This document shows positions 5,455-11,982 of a DNA stretch of 16,530 bases, piece after piece (the first letter of the stretch is position 1; every line of letters begins with the position of its first letter). This DNA is from Parcubacteria group bacterium GW2011_GWA2_47_7 (GTDB lineage: Bacteria; Patescibacteriota; Minisyncoccia; Phycocordibacterales; UBA6899). A program made the translations under genes and the position numbers. Below the pieces are notes generated by a model that was not told the DNA's origin, did no database searches, and saw nothing but the letters and a program-made list of their open reading frames with translations. The stretch lies in the NCBI GenBank assembly GCA_000999395.1, contig LCOM01000028.1, positions 1 to 16,530 on the forward strand, read 5' to 3'.

Positions 5455-6231
5455 CTACGGCTTGCGAAGAATAAGAAATCGAACTTGGTCGTATTGGTCG
5501 AACCAAAATTCGTGTTTCCATGGAGTTGCATCTTTTGTTTTTGCATATTCCGCAAGTAGTTCCTCGATCCACTCGCGCTGATGTGCGTCGCATTCGATGT
5601 AAAATGTGCCTCCTCTATTCAAAAACTTCCCGCTTTCGCTGATGATAATCTTAATGTAATCGAGTCCGCGTTCACCTGCAAAGAGAGAGAGATGTGGTTC
5701 AAAGTTGATGACACTTTCATCCATTTCGGGAATGGCTTTTGGGTCGATGTAGGGAGGGTTCGCGAATATCGCGTCGTAGGTTCCCGTGAGACCTTCGAGT
5801 GAATCTCCCGCCCAACATTTTGCACGCGACTCATCGATACTGTTTAATCGTACGTTTATGCGTAGCTGTTCGGTGAGCTTTGGGTCAAATTCACTGATGT
5901 CTACGGTTGCGTTAGGGAGATGTTTCAAGAGTGCAATACCAATGCATCCTGAGCCCGAATACGTGTCTGCGAGACGAAGTGTGGGCTTTCCAAGTGCCTG
6001 TAATTCTTTCACTGCGCGCTCAACCCAAAACTCCGTCTCAGGGCGGGGAATCATTGGATGCAGTGATACATCAATTTTGCAATCGTAAAAAGGGATCCAT
6101 CCGATGACATAGGCGAGTGGTTCGCCCTTCACGAGGCGCAGGACATCAGCATGAAATTCCGGTGTTTCTTGGTCGTTATATTTTTCCTTGAGTAGCCATT
6201 CGACTTCTTTGGGGTTGAGTGGTGGTATCAT
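5455..6231 (-). CDS. prmC: Release factor glutamine methyltransferase PrmC (HemK family)
   Basis: PrmC uses SAM to methylate the glutamine of the GGQ motif in peptide-chain release factors. The fold is shown by GEPLAYVIGWIPFYDCKIDV (36-55), MIPRPETEFWVE (60-71), the SAM motif region LADTYSGSGCIGIA (87-100) and the catalytic NPPYI (158-162). The N-terminal helical substrate domain has only about 35 residues before GEPLAYVIG, clearly shorter than in E. coli (about 80). I favour the ATG at 6231 over the ATG two codons upstream (6237). TAGACT (6238-6243) ends exactly six bases before 6231, with TTGCAA (6260-6265) 16 bases further up, matching the leaderless layout of its neighbours. With the 6237 start the protein gains Met-Ala. 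Confidence 0.93.
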   Translation of the reverse strand: MIPPLNPKEVEWLLKEKYNDQETPEFHADVLRLVKGEPLAYVIGWIPFYDCKIDVSLHPMIPRPETEFWVERAVKELQALGKPTLRLADTYSGSGCIGIALLKHLPNATVDISEFDPKLTEQLRINVRLNSIDESRAKCWAGDSLEGLTGTYDAIFANPPYIDPKAIPEMDESVINFEPHLSLFAGERGLDYIKIIISESGKFLNRGGTFYIECDAHQREWIEELLAEYAKTKDATPWKHEFWFDQYDQVRFLILRKP

Positions 6232-6237
6232 CGCCAT

Positions 6238-6265
6238 AGTCTAGCGATTTATTCGACTTTTGCAA
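6238..6265 (-). promoter_or_regulatory. prmC promoter sharing its -35 with the tRNA promoter
   Basis: On the minus strand TTGCAA (6260-6265), 16 bases, then TAGACT (6238-6243), six bases before ATG 6231. TTGCAA is its own reverse complement and also serves the plus-strand tRNA promoter. Confidence 0.5.
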
Positions 6266-6287
6266 ACGCACGGTGTATCGCTATACT
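6260..6287 (+). promoter_or_regulatory. Promoter of tRNA-Arg
   Basis: TTGCAA (6260-6265), a 16-base spacer and TATACT (6282-6287). The predicted start, about 6294, is just before the tRNA 5' end at 6297. Confidence 0.7.
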
Positions 6288-6296
6288 GCAGTGTAT

Positions 6297-6368
6297 GTCC
6301 CTGTCGTTCAATGGATAGGATATCTCCCTCCGAAGGAGATGATGCAGGTTCGATTCCTGCCAGGGGCA
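6297..6368 (+). tRNA. tRNA-Arg, anticodon CCG
   Basis: The 72-base cloverleaf is complete. The acceptor pairs GTCCCTG with CAGGGGC (one G-T pair). The D arm is GTTC/GGAT with GG in the loop. The anticodon stem TCTCC/GGAGA (6323-6327/6335-6339) encloses loop CTCCGAA, so the anticodon is CCG (6330-6332) and it reads CGG. The T stem is GCAGG/CCTGC around TTCGATT. The discriminator is A6368. CCA is not encoded, so a CCA-adding enzyme is needed. The downstream 5'-nucleotidase gene is on the same strand and could be read from the same or a separate promoter. Confidence 0.97.
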
Positions 6369-6446
6369 CTTTCATCGTATTGCCTATCTGCGATGCTTCA
6401 TATAGTATCGAATAAGTTTTGTATCAAAATCATAGAGGAGCTCTTT

Positions 6447-7040
6447 GTGAAAATAAAAAAACCGGTGTTTGGCGTGGACGTGGACGATGTCTTATTTGGA
6501 TGCGTTGAAGCGATTTGCGCCTACTTGAACAGAGTTCATGGATATACGATACGGTGGACCGATGTTACCACCTTTTATTTTGATGACTTGCTCGGATTGA
6601 GTATGGAAGAAGCAAGGAGAATAGTCTATCCATTTCATTTCTCCGAGGAACATGACAACATGCGTCCAATTAGTGGTGCACATGAGGCGTTGTGTACATT
6701 GGCGAAGACATATCGACCGGTAGCAATTACTGCGCGTTCTGTTGCTGCACGCACGCGCACCATTGCTCTTGTGGAGCGTTACTTTCCAGGGTTATTTAGT
6801 GAATTTTATTTTACCGGTTACGTCGCAGGACAACCGCGTCGAACGAAAGGAGATGTTTGTGCGTCGGTCAGAGCGTCATTCATGGTCGAAGATGCTTTGC
6901 ACAATGCGTGTACCGTCGGAGAAAAAGGTATTCGTGTATATCTGATGGACCAACCATGGAATCAATGTGACATCCTTCCTCCTAATACTATTCGTGTATT
7001 TCATTGGGACGATGTACTTCGACACGAGAGTTTAATATAA
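6447..7040 (+). CDS. HAD-superfamily 5'-nucleotidase (deoxyribonucleotidase-like)
   Basis: From the GTG at 6447 the protein has 197 residues. HAD motif I is GVDVDDVLFG (9-18) with nucleophile D11 and acid D13. Motif II is the Thr in AITARS (T95), motif III is K134 in RRTKGD, and motif IV is MVEDALHNA (146-154). This set and the small helical cap match the 5'(3')-deoxyribonucleotidase-like (NT5C) branch, which hydrolyses nucleoside monophosphates; the exact substrate is unknown. The GTG start is chosen for its AGAGGAG Shine-Dalgarno (6434-6440) six bases upstream. Longer in-frame reading would run through the tRNA gene. A possible promoter (TTGCCT 6380, TATAGT 6401) lies between tRNA and gene. 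A strong terminator follows. Confidence 0.88.
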   Translation: MKIKKPVFGVDVDDVLFGCVEAICAYLNRVHGYTIRWTDVTTFYFDDLLGLSMEEARRIVYPFHFSEEHDNMRPISGAHEALCTLAKTYRPVAITARSVAARTRTIALVERYFPGLFSEFYFTGYVAGQPRRTKGDVCASVRASFMVEDALHNACTVGEKGIRVYLMDQPWNQCDILPPNTIRVFHWDDVLRHESLI

Positions 7041-7047
7041 AATAGAA

Positions 7048-7069
7048 CCGCGCACTGCGCGGCTTTTTT
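7048..7069 (+). terminator. Terminator after the 5'-nucleotidase gene
   Basis: CCGCGC (7048-7053) pairs with GCGCGG (7057-7062) around a three-base loop, followed by C and six T. Confidence 0.85.
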
Positions 7070-7077
7070 ATGGTAAA

Positions 7078-7554
7078 TTATTTTGCTAGCTCAGCTGCGT
7101 ATTTCCATATCACGATATCTCCGGGTTTCAAGTAGTATTTGCTTGCGACTCGCGGTTCGTAGGTGTTGTTGACCCAATATTGCCAGCGCATCGTCGTGGT
7201 GCCGGAAGTCGCATTTTCGACACTGTCTATAGATGTCACGGTTCTTCCGTTTGACCCATTATCTTTGGTGAGGAGTACGATGTGTTCGGCGACAGTGACG
7301 GTTTCAAGCAGATTTAAGACTGACATGGTTTCATGCCACGAAACAGTATTCCAGGTTTTGATTGTGCCGTTGCCCTCGTCGAGCATGAGATTGACGGATG
7401 TCATTGCTGCGGGTGTGTCCGGTGTTCCTTCGCGGACCACTATTGTTTCCTTGTGAAGATATGCGCCAAGTAAGGCACCAAGCCCTGCTCCAACAAGAAA
7501 CGCAATAAGCATGGTAACCAATATGTGTTTTGAGCGGAAGAGATAATGAGTCAT
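7078..7554 (-). CDS. Membrane-anchored DUF4430-domain protein
   Basis: From the ATG at 7554 there are 158 residues. An N-terminal membrane segment (LVTMLIAFLVGAGLGALLGA, about 12-31) anchors an extracytoplasmic domain. The domain ends with MRWQYWVNNTYEPRVASKYY, then LKPGDIVIWKY. That is the typical end of DUF4430 (transcobalamin-like C-terminal domain), with its W-x-Y-x-V-N and GD-x-I-x-W-x-Y signature. Such domains occur on surface proteins; a binding or adhesion role is assumed, not shown. An in-frame GTG at 7575 would add seven residues. I prefer the ATG because TAGAAT (7562-7567) stands seven bases upstream with TTGCGT (7586-7591) 18 bases further, again a near-leaderless arrangement. It is divergent from the pirin gene, with overlapping promoters. 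Confidence 0.82.
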   Translation of the reverse strand: MTHYLFRSKHILVTMLIAFLVGAGLGALLGAYLHKETIVVREGTPDTPAAMTSVNLMLDEGNGTIKTWNTVSWHETMSVLNLLETVTVAEHIVLLTKDNGSNGRTVTSIDSVENATSGTTTMRWQYWVNNTYEPRVASKYYLKPGDIVIWKYAAELAK

Positions 7555-7561
7555 GGTCCTT

Positions 7562-7601
7562 ATTCTATATCGCACACAACTTGGGACGCAAGGAGTATAC
7601 T
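7562..7601. promoter_or_regulatory. Overlapping divergent promoters, DUF4430 gene and pirin gene
   Basis: Minus strand: TTGCGT (7586-7591), 18 bases, TAGAAT (7562-7567), ATG at 7554. Plus strand: TATACT (7596-7601) six bases before the ATG at 7608. The two polymerase sites overlap and may exclude each other. Confidence 0.45.
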
Positions 7602-7607
7602 GTGCGA

Positions 7608-8318
7608 ATGAGAAAAATAGAGCGAAGTGAAGAGCGTGGTGAGAGTAATCTGGGATGGCTTCAGTCGCGCTTTACTTACAGTTTTGCAGATTATGTGAAT
7701 CATGAGCGGATGGGATTCGGCGCACTGCGCGTTGTGAATGATGACACGATCGCGCCGGAAAGCGGCTTCCCCTTGCATCATCATGAGCAAATGGAAATTG
7801 TTACCATTATGCTAGAAGGAGTGCTGACACATACGGATTCGCTTGGGAATAAACGGGAGCTCAGAGCGGGTGAGGTGCAGACGATGACCGCCGGCACAGG
7901 AGTAAGTCATAGTGAGTGGAACAATGATAAGACTACTCCGGTGCGATTACTCCAGATTTGGGTCTATCCCAAAGAACGCACATTGCTACCGAGGTATGAA
8001 CAGCATCCATTCGAGGAAAGCGAGCGAAAAAATGTGTTCCAAATTTTGGCTTGGGGAGTAAAAAAAGAAGGAGTGCTATTCATTCATCAAGACGCAACAT
8101 TCGCACGTGCATGCATAGCAACAGGTGAATCTATTCCATATCAATTAACAAATTCTCAGCACGGACTTTTTATTTTCGTAATAAGCGGAAAGGTGAGCAT
8201 CGGAAATGACATTATCTTAAGCAGAGACTCAATTGAGGTGACTGACGAAGAAATGGTCTCGTTTCGTGCGGAAGAAGAGGCCGACGTACTTATCATTGAG
8301 GTACCGCTTTTCGCTTGA
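7608..8318 (+). CDS. Pirin family protein (YhhW/quercetinase-like bicupin)
   Basis: At 236 residues it has the size of E. coli YhhW (231). The N-terminal cupin carries the metal site: HHHE at 57-60, then VSHSEWN (100-106), giving the expected H57, H59, H101 and E103 ligands. GTGVSHSEWN and LLQIWVYP are strong pirin signatures. The second cupin (about 140-236) lacks a metal motif, as usual. Some family members open quercetin with dioxygen; the natural substrate in such bacteria is unknown. The ATG at 7608 is preceded by TATACT with a six-base gap, so the mRNA should be leaderless; longer in-frame extensions would run through the promoter. It is followed closely by the cytidine deaminase gene. 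Confidence 0.93.
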   Translation: MRKIERSEERGESNLGWLQSRFTYSFADYVNHERMGFGALRVVNDDTIAPESGFPLHHHEQMEIVTIMLEGVLTHTDSLGNKRELRAGEVQTMTAGTGVSHSEWNNDKTTPVRLLQIWVYPKERTLLPRYEQHPFEESERKNVFQILAWGVKKEGVLFIHQDATFARACIATGESIPYQLTNSQHGLFIFVISGKVSIGNDIILSRDSIEVTDEEMVSFRAEEEADVLIIEVPLFA

Positions 8319-8376
8319 CGAGAGGTAGACAACAAGGGTAGCTTGAGGCGAGTTGCTCATTCTGTGGGGGTTTCCT

Positions 8377-8928
8377 GTGAATTTTCCAATTAACCACAAC
8401 GTTAATCCGAAACATATTTTATTCGATGCTTCGACGGCGACAACCGCGCTTGAACTTATTTTGGGTGCGGGTAAGGGGATTGAAATAGCCCTTTCTGTGT
8501 TCCACTTTAATGTTGGCGCAGCTATCCTTGCTACAAATGCAAAAGGGGAGAGACGTATCATCAGTGGATGCAATATCGAAAATGCCGCCTATGGTTCAAC
8601 AATGTGTGCAGAACGAACAGCGACTTTTTCAGCGGTAAAAGACGGTTTTCGTCGCCTCATTGCCTATGCTGTTGTCGGTGGTTTTGATGCTTCAATGCCG
8701 CGTGCGTTACGGAAGGCATCTGGCGCAACATATATTACTCCGTGCGGTAATTGCAGGCAGGTGACCAACGAGTTCGGTGCGCACCATTGCATGGTCATTC
8801 TTGCTCGCGAGGAGGGTTCGGTGTTTATTACCACCCTCGAATACCTTTTGCCGGCAGGATTTGGTCCACAAGCTTTGGGTGTAGATGCAGAGGACTATCA
8901 ACGCTCATCAAAGAAAACTCTTAGATAA
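8377..8928 (+). CDS. cdd: Cytidine deaminase-like protein
   Basis: This zinc enzyme hydrolyses cytidine or deoxycytidine to the uridine nucleoside in pyrimidine salvage. The catalytic region is GCNIENAAYGSTMCAERTA (64-82), with zinc ligand C77 and proton shuttle E79. TPCGNCRQ (121-128) supplies ligands C123 and C126. VGAAILA (46-52) and LLPAGFGP (157-164) are also family features. From GTG 8377 there are 183 residues, longer than the usual 130, with about 40 extra N-terminal residues and a short C-terminal tail. TTG 8353 is an alternative start (191 residues). GTG has a G-run (8366-8370) six bases upstream. A possible promoter (TTGACG 8315, TAGCTT 8339) overlaps the end of the pirin gene. The start is uncertain; the function is well supported. 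Confidence 0.9.
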   Translation: MNFPINHNVNPKHILFDASTATTALELILGAGKGIEIALSVFHFNVGAAILATNAKGERRIISGCNIENAAYGSTMCAERTATFSAVKDGFRRLIAYAVVGGFDASMPRALRKASGATYITPCGNCRQVTNEFGAHHCMVILAREEGSVFITTLEYLLPAGFGPQALGVDAEDYQRSSKKTLR

Positions 8929-8943
8929 ATCACATCAAGAACG

Positions 8944-8968
8944 AGCCGCATATCATGTGTGGCTTTTT
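8944..8968 (+). terminator. Terminator after the cytidine deaminase gene
   Basis: AGCCGCATA (8944-8952) pairs with TGTGTGGCT (8956-8964) over nine positions including two G-T pairs, loop TCA, followed by a T-rich run. Confidence 0.75.
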
Positions 8969-8988
8969 ATTTATGGAATCAATCTCAT

Positions 8989-9480
8989 TTAAAAAATAAC
9001 AGGCACGGTAATCTCTGCATCATTACCAGGTAATCCTGACGGGTTGTCTCGATGCAAGATAAGCACTCCGCTCGTTGCCGTAGTGCTTGTGCTCGACCAA
9101 GTAAGTGTCGCAATGAATGGAACAAAATTTTCTGTCATCCATTCGCCCTCTGCTTGCGCCGGACTCATGGCAAGTTGTACGCCGTTTGCATCAATAAGTT
9201 CAACGGGGAATGATGCTTCAAAATACCAGTAGCCACGTGCGTTGCCTGTAATAGTGAGCGGGCTCGTGACGTTTTCATTTGGCAGAGGTTTCTCTACTGT
9301 GATGAGTACCTCTTGCTCAGGTGGAGTTAAGCTTGGTTCTTCGACTACTTCCGCGTCAATGTTTGCGACCTCATTCTCTGTGACGGGAGGGGGTGTCTGG
9401 CGTATTGCGTAAGTCAGAAATCCAAAGGCGGTAAACACCAAAAGAATCGATAATCCACCGAGATACATGCGGTTGTTCAT
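8989..9480 (-). CDS. Membrane-anchored Gmad2 (immunoglobulin-like) domain protein
   Basis: The 163-residue protein starts with a membrane segment (YLGGLSILLVFTAFGFLTYA, about 6-25). A Pro/Glu-rich linker follows (about 28-58), then a beta-rich domain. VEKPLPNENVTSPLTITGNA (62-81), GYWYFEASFPVELID, EGEWM and the closing HRDNPSGLPGNDAEITVPV (143-161) match the Gmad2 domain. That domain is named for spore-germination proteins but is common on surface proteins of Parcubacteria. It is probably exposed outside the membrane; the partner is unknown. The start is set by a consensus extended -10, TGC TATAAT (9487-9495), with a six-base gap to the ATG. It follows uppP by 24 bases on the same strand but has this promoter of its own. 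Confidence 0.85.
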   Translation of the reverse strand: MNNRMYLGGLSILLVFTAFGFLTYAIRQTPPPVTENEVANIDAEVVEEPSLTPPEQEVLITVEKPLPNENVTSPLTITGNARGYWYFEASFPVELIDANGVQLAMSPAQAEGEWMTENFVPFIATLTWSSTSTTATSGVLILHRDNPSGLPGNDAEITVPVIF

Positions 9481-9486
9481 AGTGTA

Positions 9487-9495
9487 ATTATAGCA
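9487..9495 (-). promoter_or_regulatory. Consensus extended -10 of the Gmad2 gene
   Basis: TGC TATAAT on the minus strand, six bases (TACACT), then ATG at 9480. It lies in the 24-base gap after uppP. Confidence 0.7.
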
Positions 9496-9504
9496 GACTG
9501 CAGC

Positions 9505-10281
9505 TTAGTAGAAAAACAGGAAATATCCCAATATCGCAATTCCCATTCGATAGATGCCGAAATAGGTAAAATCATTGCTTGCCACAAAGCGTGTAAGCCA
9601 TTTTACTGCAAGCAATGCGACGACAAACGAGGTGACGAAACCAATCACAAGAAAGCTCACGTCATCCACGCTAAAAGTTTGATAGTTCTTAATAAGGTCA
9701 AGTCCTGTTGCTGCGGCCATGGTTGGTACTGCAAGAAAAAATGAAAATTCAACAGCTTCTTTGCGCGAGAGTCCAAAAAACATGCCTCCAAAAATTGTCG
9801 CGGCAGAACGAGATACTCCGGGAATAAAAGCGATGCATTGAATGAGTCCAAGATATGCCGCGTGCGCAATAGGGAGATCGTTTACTGTTTTTTCGCGTTT
9901 GACTTCTTTTTTGTTTAGCCAAAATTTTTCGAACCAGATAATGATGACTCCACCGAGAAATAGGGTCACAAGGACGAGCGGAACGCTAGCCAAGAGGTAT
10001 GTTTTAATAATTTTATAAAAAAGAAGTCCGAGTAGTGCGGTGGGGATAAATGCCGCACTAACGCGAAGGATAGTTTGTTTATCAGCGAGCAGACGCTTCG
10101 GATAAAGTGCAATGATTGCAAGGATTGCACCGAGCTGAATGATAATCTCAAAACTTTTGATGAAAGAAGAATCGTTGCCAAGGAGTTGTGTCACGAGCAT
10201 GAGGTGTCCCGTCGAAGAGATAGGAAGAAATTCCGTGATTCCTTCAACGACTCCGTAAATGATTGCATATATATTTTCCAT
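9505..10281 (-). CDS. uppP: Undecaprenyl-diphosphatase UppP (BacA family)
   Basis: UppP removes one phosphate from undecaprenyl diphosphate at the cytoplasmic membrane, recycling the lipid carrier for peptidoglycan and other surface polymers. It also gives bacitracin tolerance. The 258-residue polytopic protein carries both family signatures: VEGITEFLPISSTGHLML (12-29, with E13, E17 and H26) and FIPGVSRSAATIF (152-164, with R158). Eight or so membrane helices can be followed. The start is supported by TACAAT (10288-10293) six bases upstream, so the mRNA is probably leaderless. The gene begins just after the terminator of the lipoprotein gene on the same strand. Together with murA at the right end, it indicates that the cell makes peptidoglycan. 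Confidence 0.97.
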   Translation of the reverse strand: MENIYAIIYGVVEGITEFLPISSTGHLMLVTQLLGNDSSFIKSFEIIIQLGAILAIIALYPKRLLADKQTILRVSAAFIPTALLGLLFYKIIKTYLLASVPLVLVTLFLGGVIIIWFEKFWLNKKEVKREKTVNDLPIAHAAYLGLIQCIAFIPGVSRSAATIFGGMFFGLSRKEAVEFSFFLAVPTMAAATGLDLIKNYQTFSVDDVSFLVIGFVTSFVVALLAVKWLTRFVASNDFTYFGIYRMGIAILGYFLFFY

Positions 10282-10287
10282 TCGTAA

Positions 10288-10293
10288 ATTGTA
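10288..10293 (-). promoter_or_regulatory. -10 element of uppP
   Basis: TACAAT on the minus strand, six bases (TTACGA), then ATG 10281. No good -35; the T-run of the preceding terminator occupies the spacer. Confidence 0.45.
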
Positions 10294-10304
10294 CGATTAA
10301 GTAT

Positions 10305-10331
10305 AAAAAAACGCCACATGTTTCAGTGGCG
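10305..10331 (-). terminator. Terminator after the glycine-zipper lipoprotein gene
   Basis: CGCCAC (10312-10317) pairs with GTGGCG (10326-10331) around an eight-base loop. On the minus strand it is followed by seven T (10305-10311). Confidence 0.8.
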
Positions 10332-10343
10332 CAGAAAATGACT

Positions 10344-10841
10344 TTAACGATTTGGGGTAAAAGTCACATTACCCGTACGCGAATCTTTACAGAGAACGCC
10401 CTCGATAGATGCATGCTCCGGTCTTCCTCGGTGGTCATACACAGTAACCTCCTGATATGCGACTTTGCATCGAGAGCCATATCGCGAATCATTTCTGGTG
10501 TGCACTCGACTTTCAAAGTGTCTTCCGTTGCGATTCCATTCACGATGGCTATCACCAATCGGTTTGTCGTATCCGGAAATCATTGCTTTGGCAGCTTCGT
10601 GGTGATCTTCTGCGTCCATCGACTTACCGATGCTCGAGCCGGCCCATGCACCCGCAACTGCTCCGACAATCGTCATGAGCGTCTTACCGTTTCCGCCACC
10701 GAATTGATTTCCAACGATGCCACCAACGATTGCTCCGAGAACAACCCCAGCATCCTGCTTTGAAGGATTCGTCTCACACCCCATCAACGAGGCGACGGCG
10801 ATTGAAGTGGCGACCAAAACAAATTTTGTACGTGTAAACAC
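10344..10841 (-). CDS. Glycine-zipper (2TM) lipoprotein, 17 kDa surface antigen-like
   Basis: From the GTG at 10841 there are 165 residues. The signal peptide (MFTRTKFVLVATSIAVASLMGC) ends in a lipobox LMGC with C22 as the predicted lipidated residue. Residues 31-76 form a glycine zipper, with AGVVLGAIVGGIVGNQFGGG and then VGAVAGAWAGSSIGKSM. The C-terminal part is His/Arg-rich and ends with paired cysteines around CKVAYQEVTVYDHRGRPE and GVLC, as in RT0821/Lpp0805-type surface proteins. This architecture is typical of Proteobacteria outer-membrane antigens, so it is unexpected in a CPR genome and may have been acquired by transfer. The GTG start is chosen for its AAGGAG (10849-10854) at a spacing of seven. 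An upstream in-frame ATG (10883) would spoil the signal peptide. Confidence 0.88.
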   Translation of the reverse strand: MFTRTKFVLVATSIAVASLMGCETNPSKQDAGVVLGAIVGGIVGNQFGGGNGKTLMTIVGAVAGAWAGSSIGKSMDAEDHHEAAKAMISGYDKPIGDSHREWNRNGRHFESRVHTRNDSRYGSRCKVAYQEVTVYDHRGRPEHASIEGVLCKDSRTGNVTFTPNR

Positions 10842-10881
10842 AATAATTCTCCTTGTAAAAAACATCCATGAAAATATTATC

Positions 10882-10905
10882 ATCGTGAAATATGTTTGTC
10901 ACGAT
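10882..10905. promoter_or_regulatory. Inverted repeat in the lipoprotein-hpf divergent promoter region
   Basis: ATCGTGA (10882-10888) and TCACGAT (10899-10905), perfect seven-base arms with a 10-base spacer. It overlaps a possible lipoprotein promoter (GTGACA, then GATAAT, on the minus strand) and lies just upstream of the hpf -35. Spacing and symmetry suit a dimeric regulator. Confidence 0.4.
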
Positions 10906-10914
10906 AGATGGCAA

Positions 10915-10943
10915 TTGATAAGTTTATATAAATGCGGTATAAT
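10915..10943 (+). promoter_or_regulatory. Strong sigma70-type promoter of hpf
   Basis: TTGATA (10915-10920), a 17-base spacer and a perfect TATAAT (10938-10943). The leader would be about 16 bases, AT-rich, without Shine-Dalgarno. Confidence 0.8.
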
Positions 10944-10965
10944 ACAACAATAATAATTTCAATAT

Positions 10966-11328
10966 ATGAGACTCACTATCAAAGCGACAAACATCGAACA
11001 TACGAATGCAATCGATACATATTTGAGCAAAAAAATGTCGGAACTCGAGCGTATCCTTGAGCCAAAAGAAAAAAGTGAGATTGCAAGACTCGACGTCGGA
11101 AAAACCTCAAAACATCACAAGGAGGGAAAAGAGGTGTTCTATGCGGAGATTTCTTTTCAGGTCAAGAAGAAAAGTTTTCGAGCTGTCGCGAAGGCAGGAG
11201 ATTTGTATGAAGCTATCGATAAAATGAAATCAATGATTGTGCGCGAGGTCAACAAACATCACGAGCAGTTGCGTGTACTCACGAAGAAAGGAGGACGTGA
11301 GATGAAGCGTCGCATAACTAAGGGATAA
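10966..11328 (+). CDS. hpf: Ribosome hibernation-promoting factor, short form (HPF/RaiA family)
   Basis: The 120-residue protein binds the 30S decoding region and inactivates ribosomes when growth stops. The family fold shows in the opening MRLTIKATNIEHTNAIDTYL, the basic stretch GKTSKHHKEGKEVFYAEISF (about 45-64) and the helix AGDLYEAIDKMKSMIVREVN (76-95), ending in a Lys/Arg-rich tail. The C-terminal dimerisation domain of long HPF is absent, so it would act like the short HPF/YfiA type. It has the best promoter in the window. The cyclophilin gene starts nine bases after its stop, so the two are probably co-transcribed. Confidence 0.93.
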   Translation: MRLTIKATNIEHTNAIDTYLSKKMSELERILEPKEKSEIARLDVGKTSKHHKEGKEVFYAEISFQVKKKSFRAVAKAGDLYEAIDKMKSMIVREVNKHHEQLRVLTKKGGREMKRRITKG

Positions 11329-11337
11329 TTTTATCTC

Positions 11338-11970
11338 ATGCACATGCGAAAACTCACACTAGACGAAATTGTATATTGGGGGATTCTTTTATTTGCTGCG
11401 GTGTCTATAGGGTATCTACTCATCACATTGATAGATCTGTCACTTCGAGAAGAAACATCTTTTTCGCAAAGCACTTACATCAAACGCCAAGCGAGCACAG
11501 TAAATATACGCACCTCAGAAGGGGAAATTCGTATTACGCTACTGCGTGCCGTAGCGCCGGTGACCTCAAATAATTTTGCCTCATTGGTTCAGTCCGGATT
11601 TTACGATCAAACAAAGTTTCACCGCATCGTAAAAGGCTTACTTGTTCAGGCGGGTGATCCTCTTTCACGAGAAGACGATCGTGCGCTATACGGTACCGGA
11701 GGCCCCGGCTATGTTTTTGACGATGAGTTACGAGGCGTAAAGATGGAACGTGGCGTCGTTGCCATGGCTAATCTCGGAAGACCAAAAACAAATGGCAGCC
11801 AGTTTTTTATTCTCGTTCAAGACGAAGCACCACTGATGGATGGTAAATATACTATTTTTGGAAAAGTAGAAGAGGGCATGGACGTAGTCGATAAGATCAA
11901 TGCCGTCAGTGTTGACGAACATGATATTCCATTGAAGCCGGTCATCATTTCTGAAATAAATATCGAATAA
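11338..11970 (+). CDS. Membrane-anchored cyclophilin-type peptidyl-prolyl cis-trans isomerase
   Basis: The 210-residue protein starts with a hydrophobic anchor (about residues 12-33), followed by a cyclophilin domain from about 52. Catalytic-core motifs are FHRIVKGLLVQAGD (94-107; R96 is the catalytic Arg and Q104 the binding Gln), MANLGRPKTNGSQFFI (143-158) and MDGKYTIFG (167-175). Tyr replaces the usual His in the last, as in many prokaryotic cyclophilins. It should catalyse proline isomerisation on proteins outside the membrane. It follows hpf by nine bases with no clear promoter of its own. A weak AAGGGA lies 14 bases before the ATG. The gene ends 12 bases before the convergent fmt stop, and I see no terminator between them. 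Confidence 0.93.
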   Translation: MHMRKLTLDEIVYWGILLFAAVSIGYLLITLIDLSLREETSFSQSTYIKRQASTVNIRTSEGEIRITLLRAVAPVTSNNFASLVQSGFYDQTKFHRIVKGLLVQAGDPLSREDDRALYGTGGPGYVFDDELRGVKMERGVVAMANLGRPKTNGSQFFILVQDEAPLMDGKYTIFGKVEEGMDVVDKINAVSVDEHDIPLKPVIISEINIE

Positions 11971-11982
11971 TCGGCAATAAGG

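Noticed and set aside
6273..6446. In-frame upstream extension of the 5'-nucleotidase gene to 6273
   Set aside because: It would read through the complete tRNA-Arg gene. The GTG at 6447 has a strong Shine-Dalgarno and directly precedes the HAD motif.
10457..10678. Plus-strand ORFs opposite the glycine-zipper lipoprotein
   Set aside because: They have no domain or ribosome-binding site, while the minus strand shows a signal peptide, lipobox and glycine zipper.
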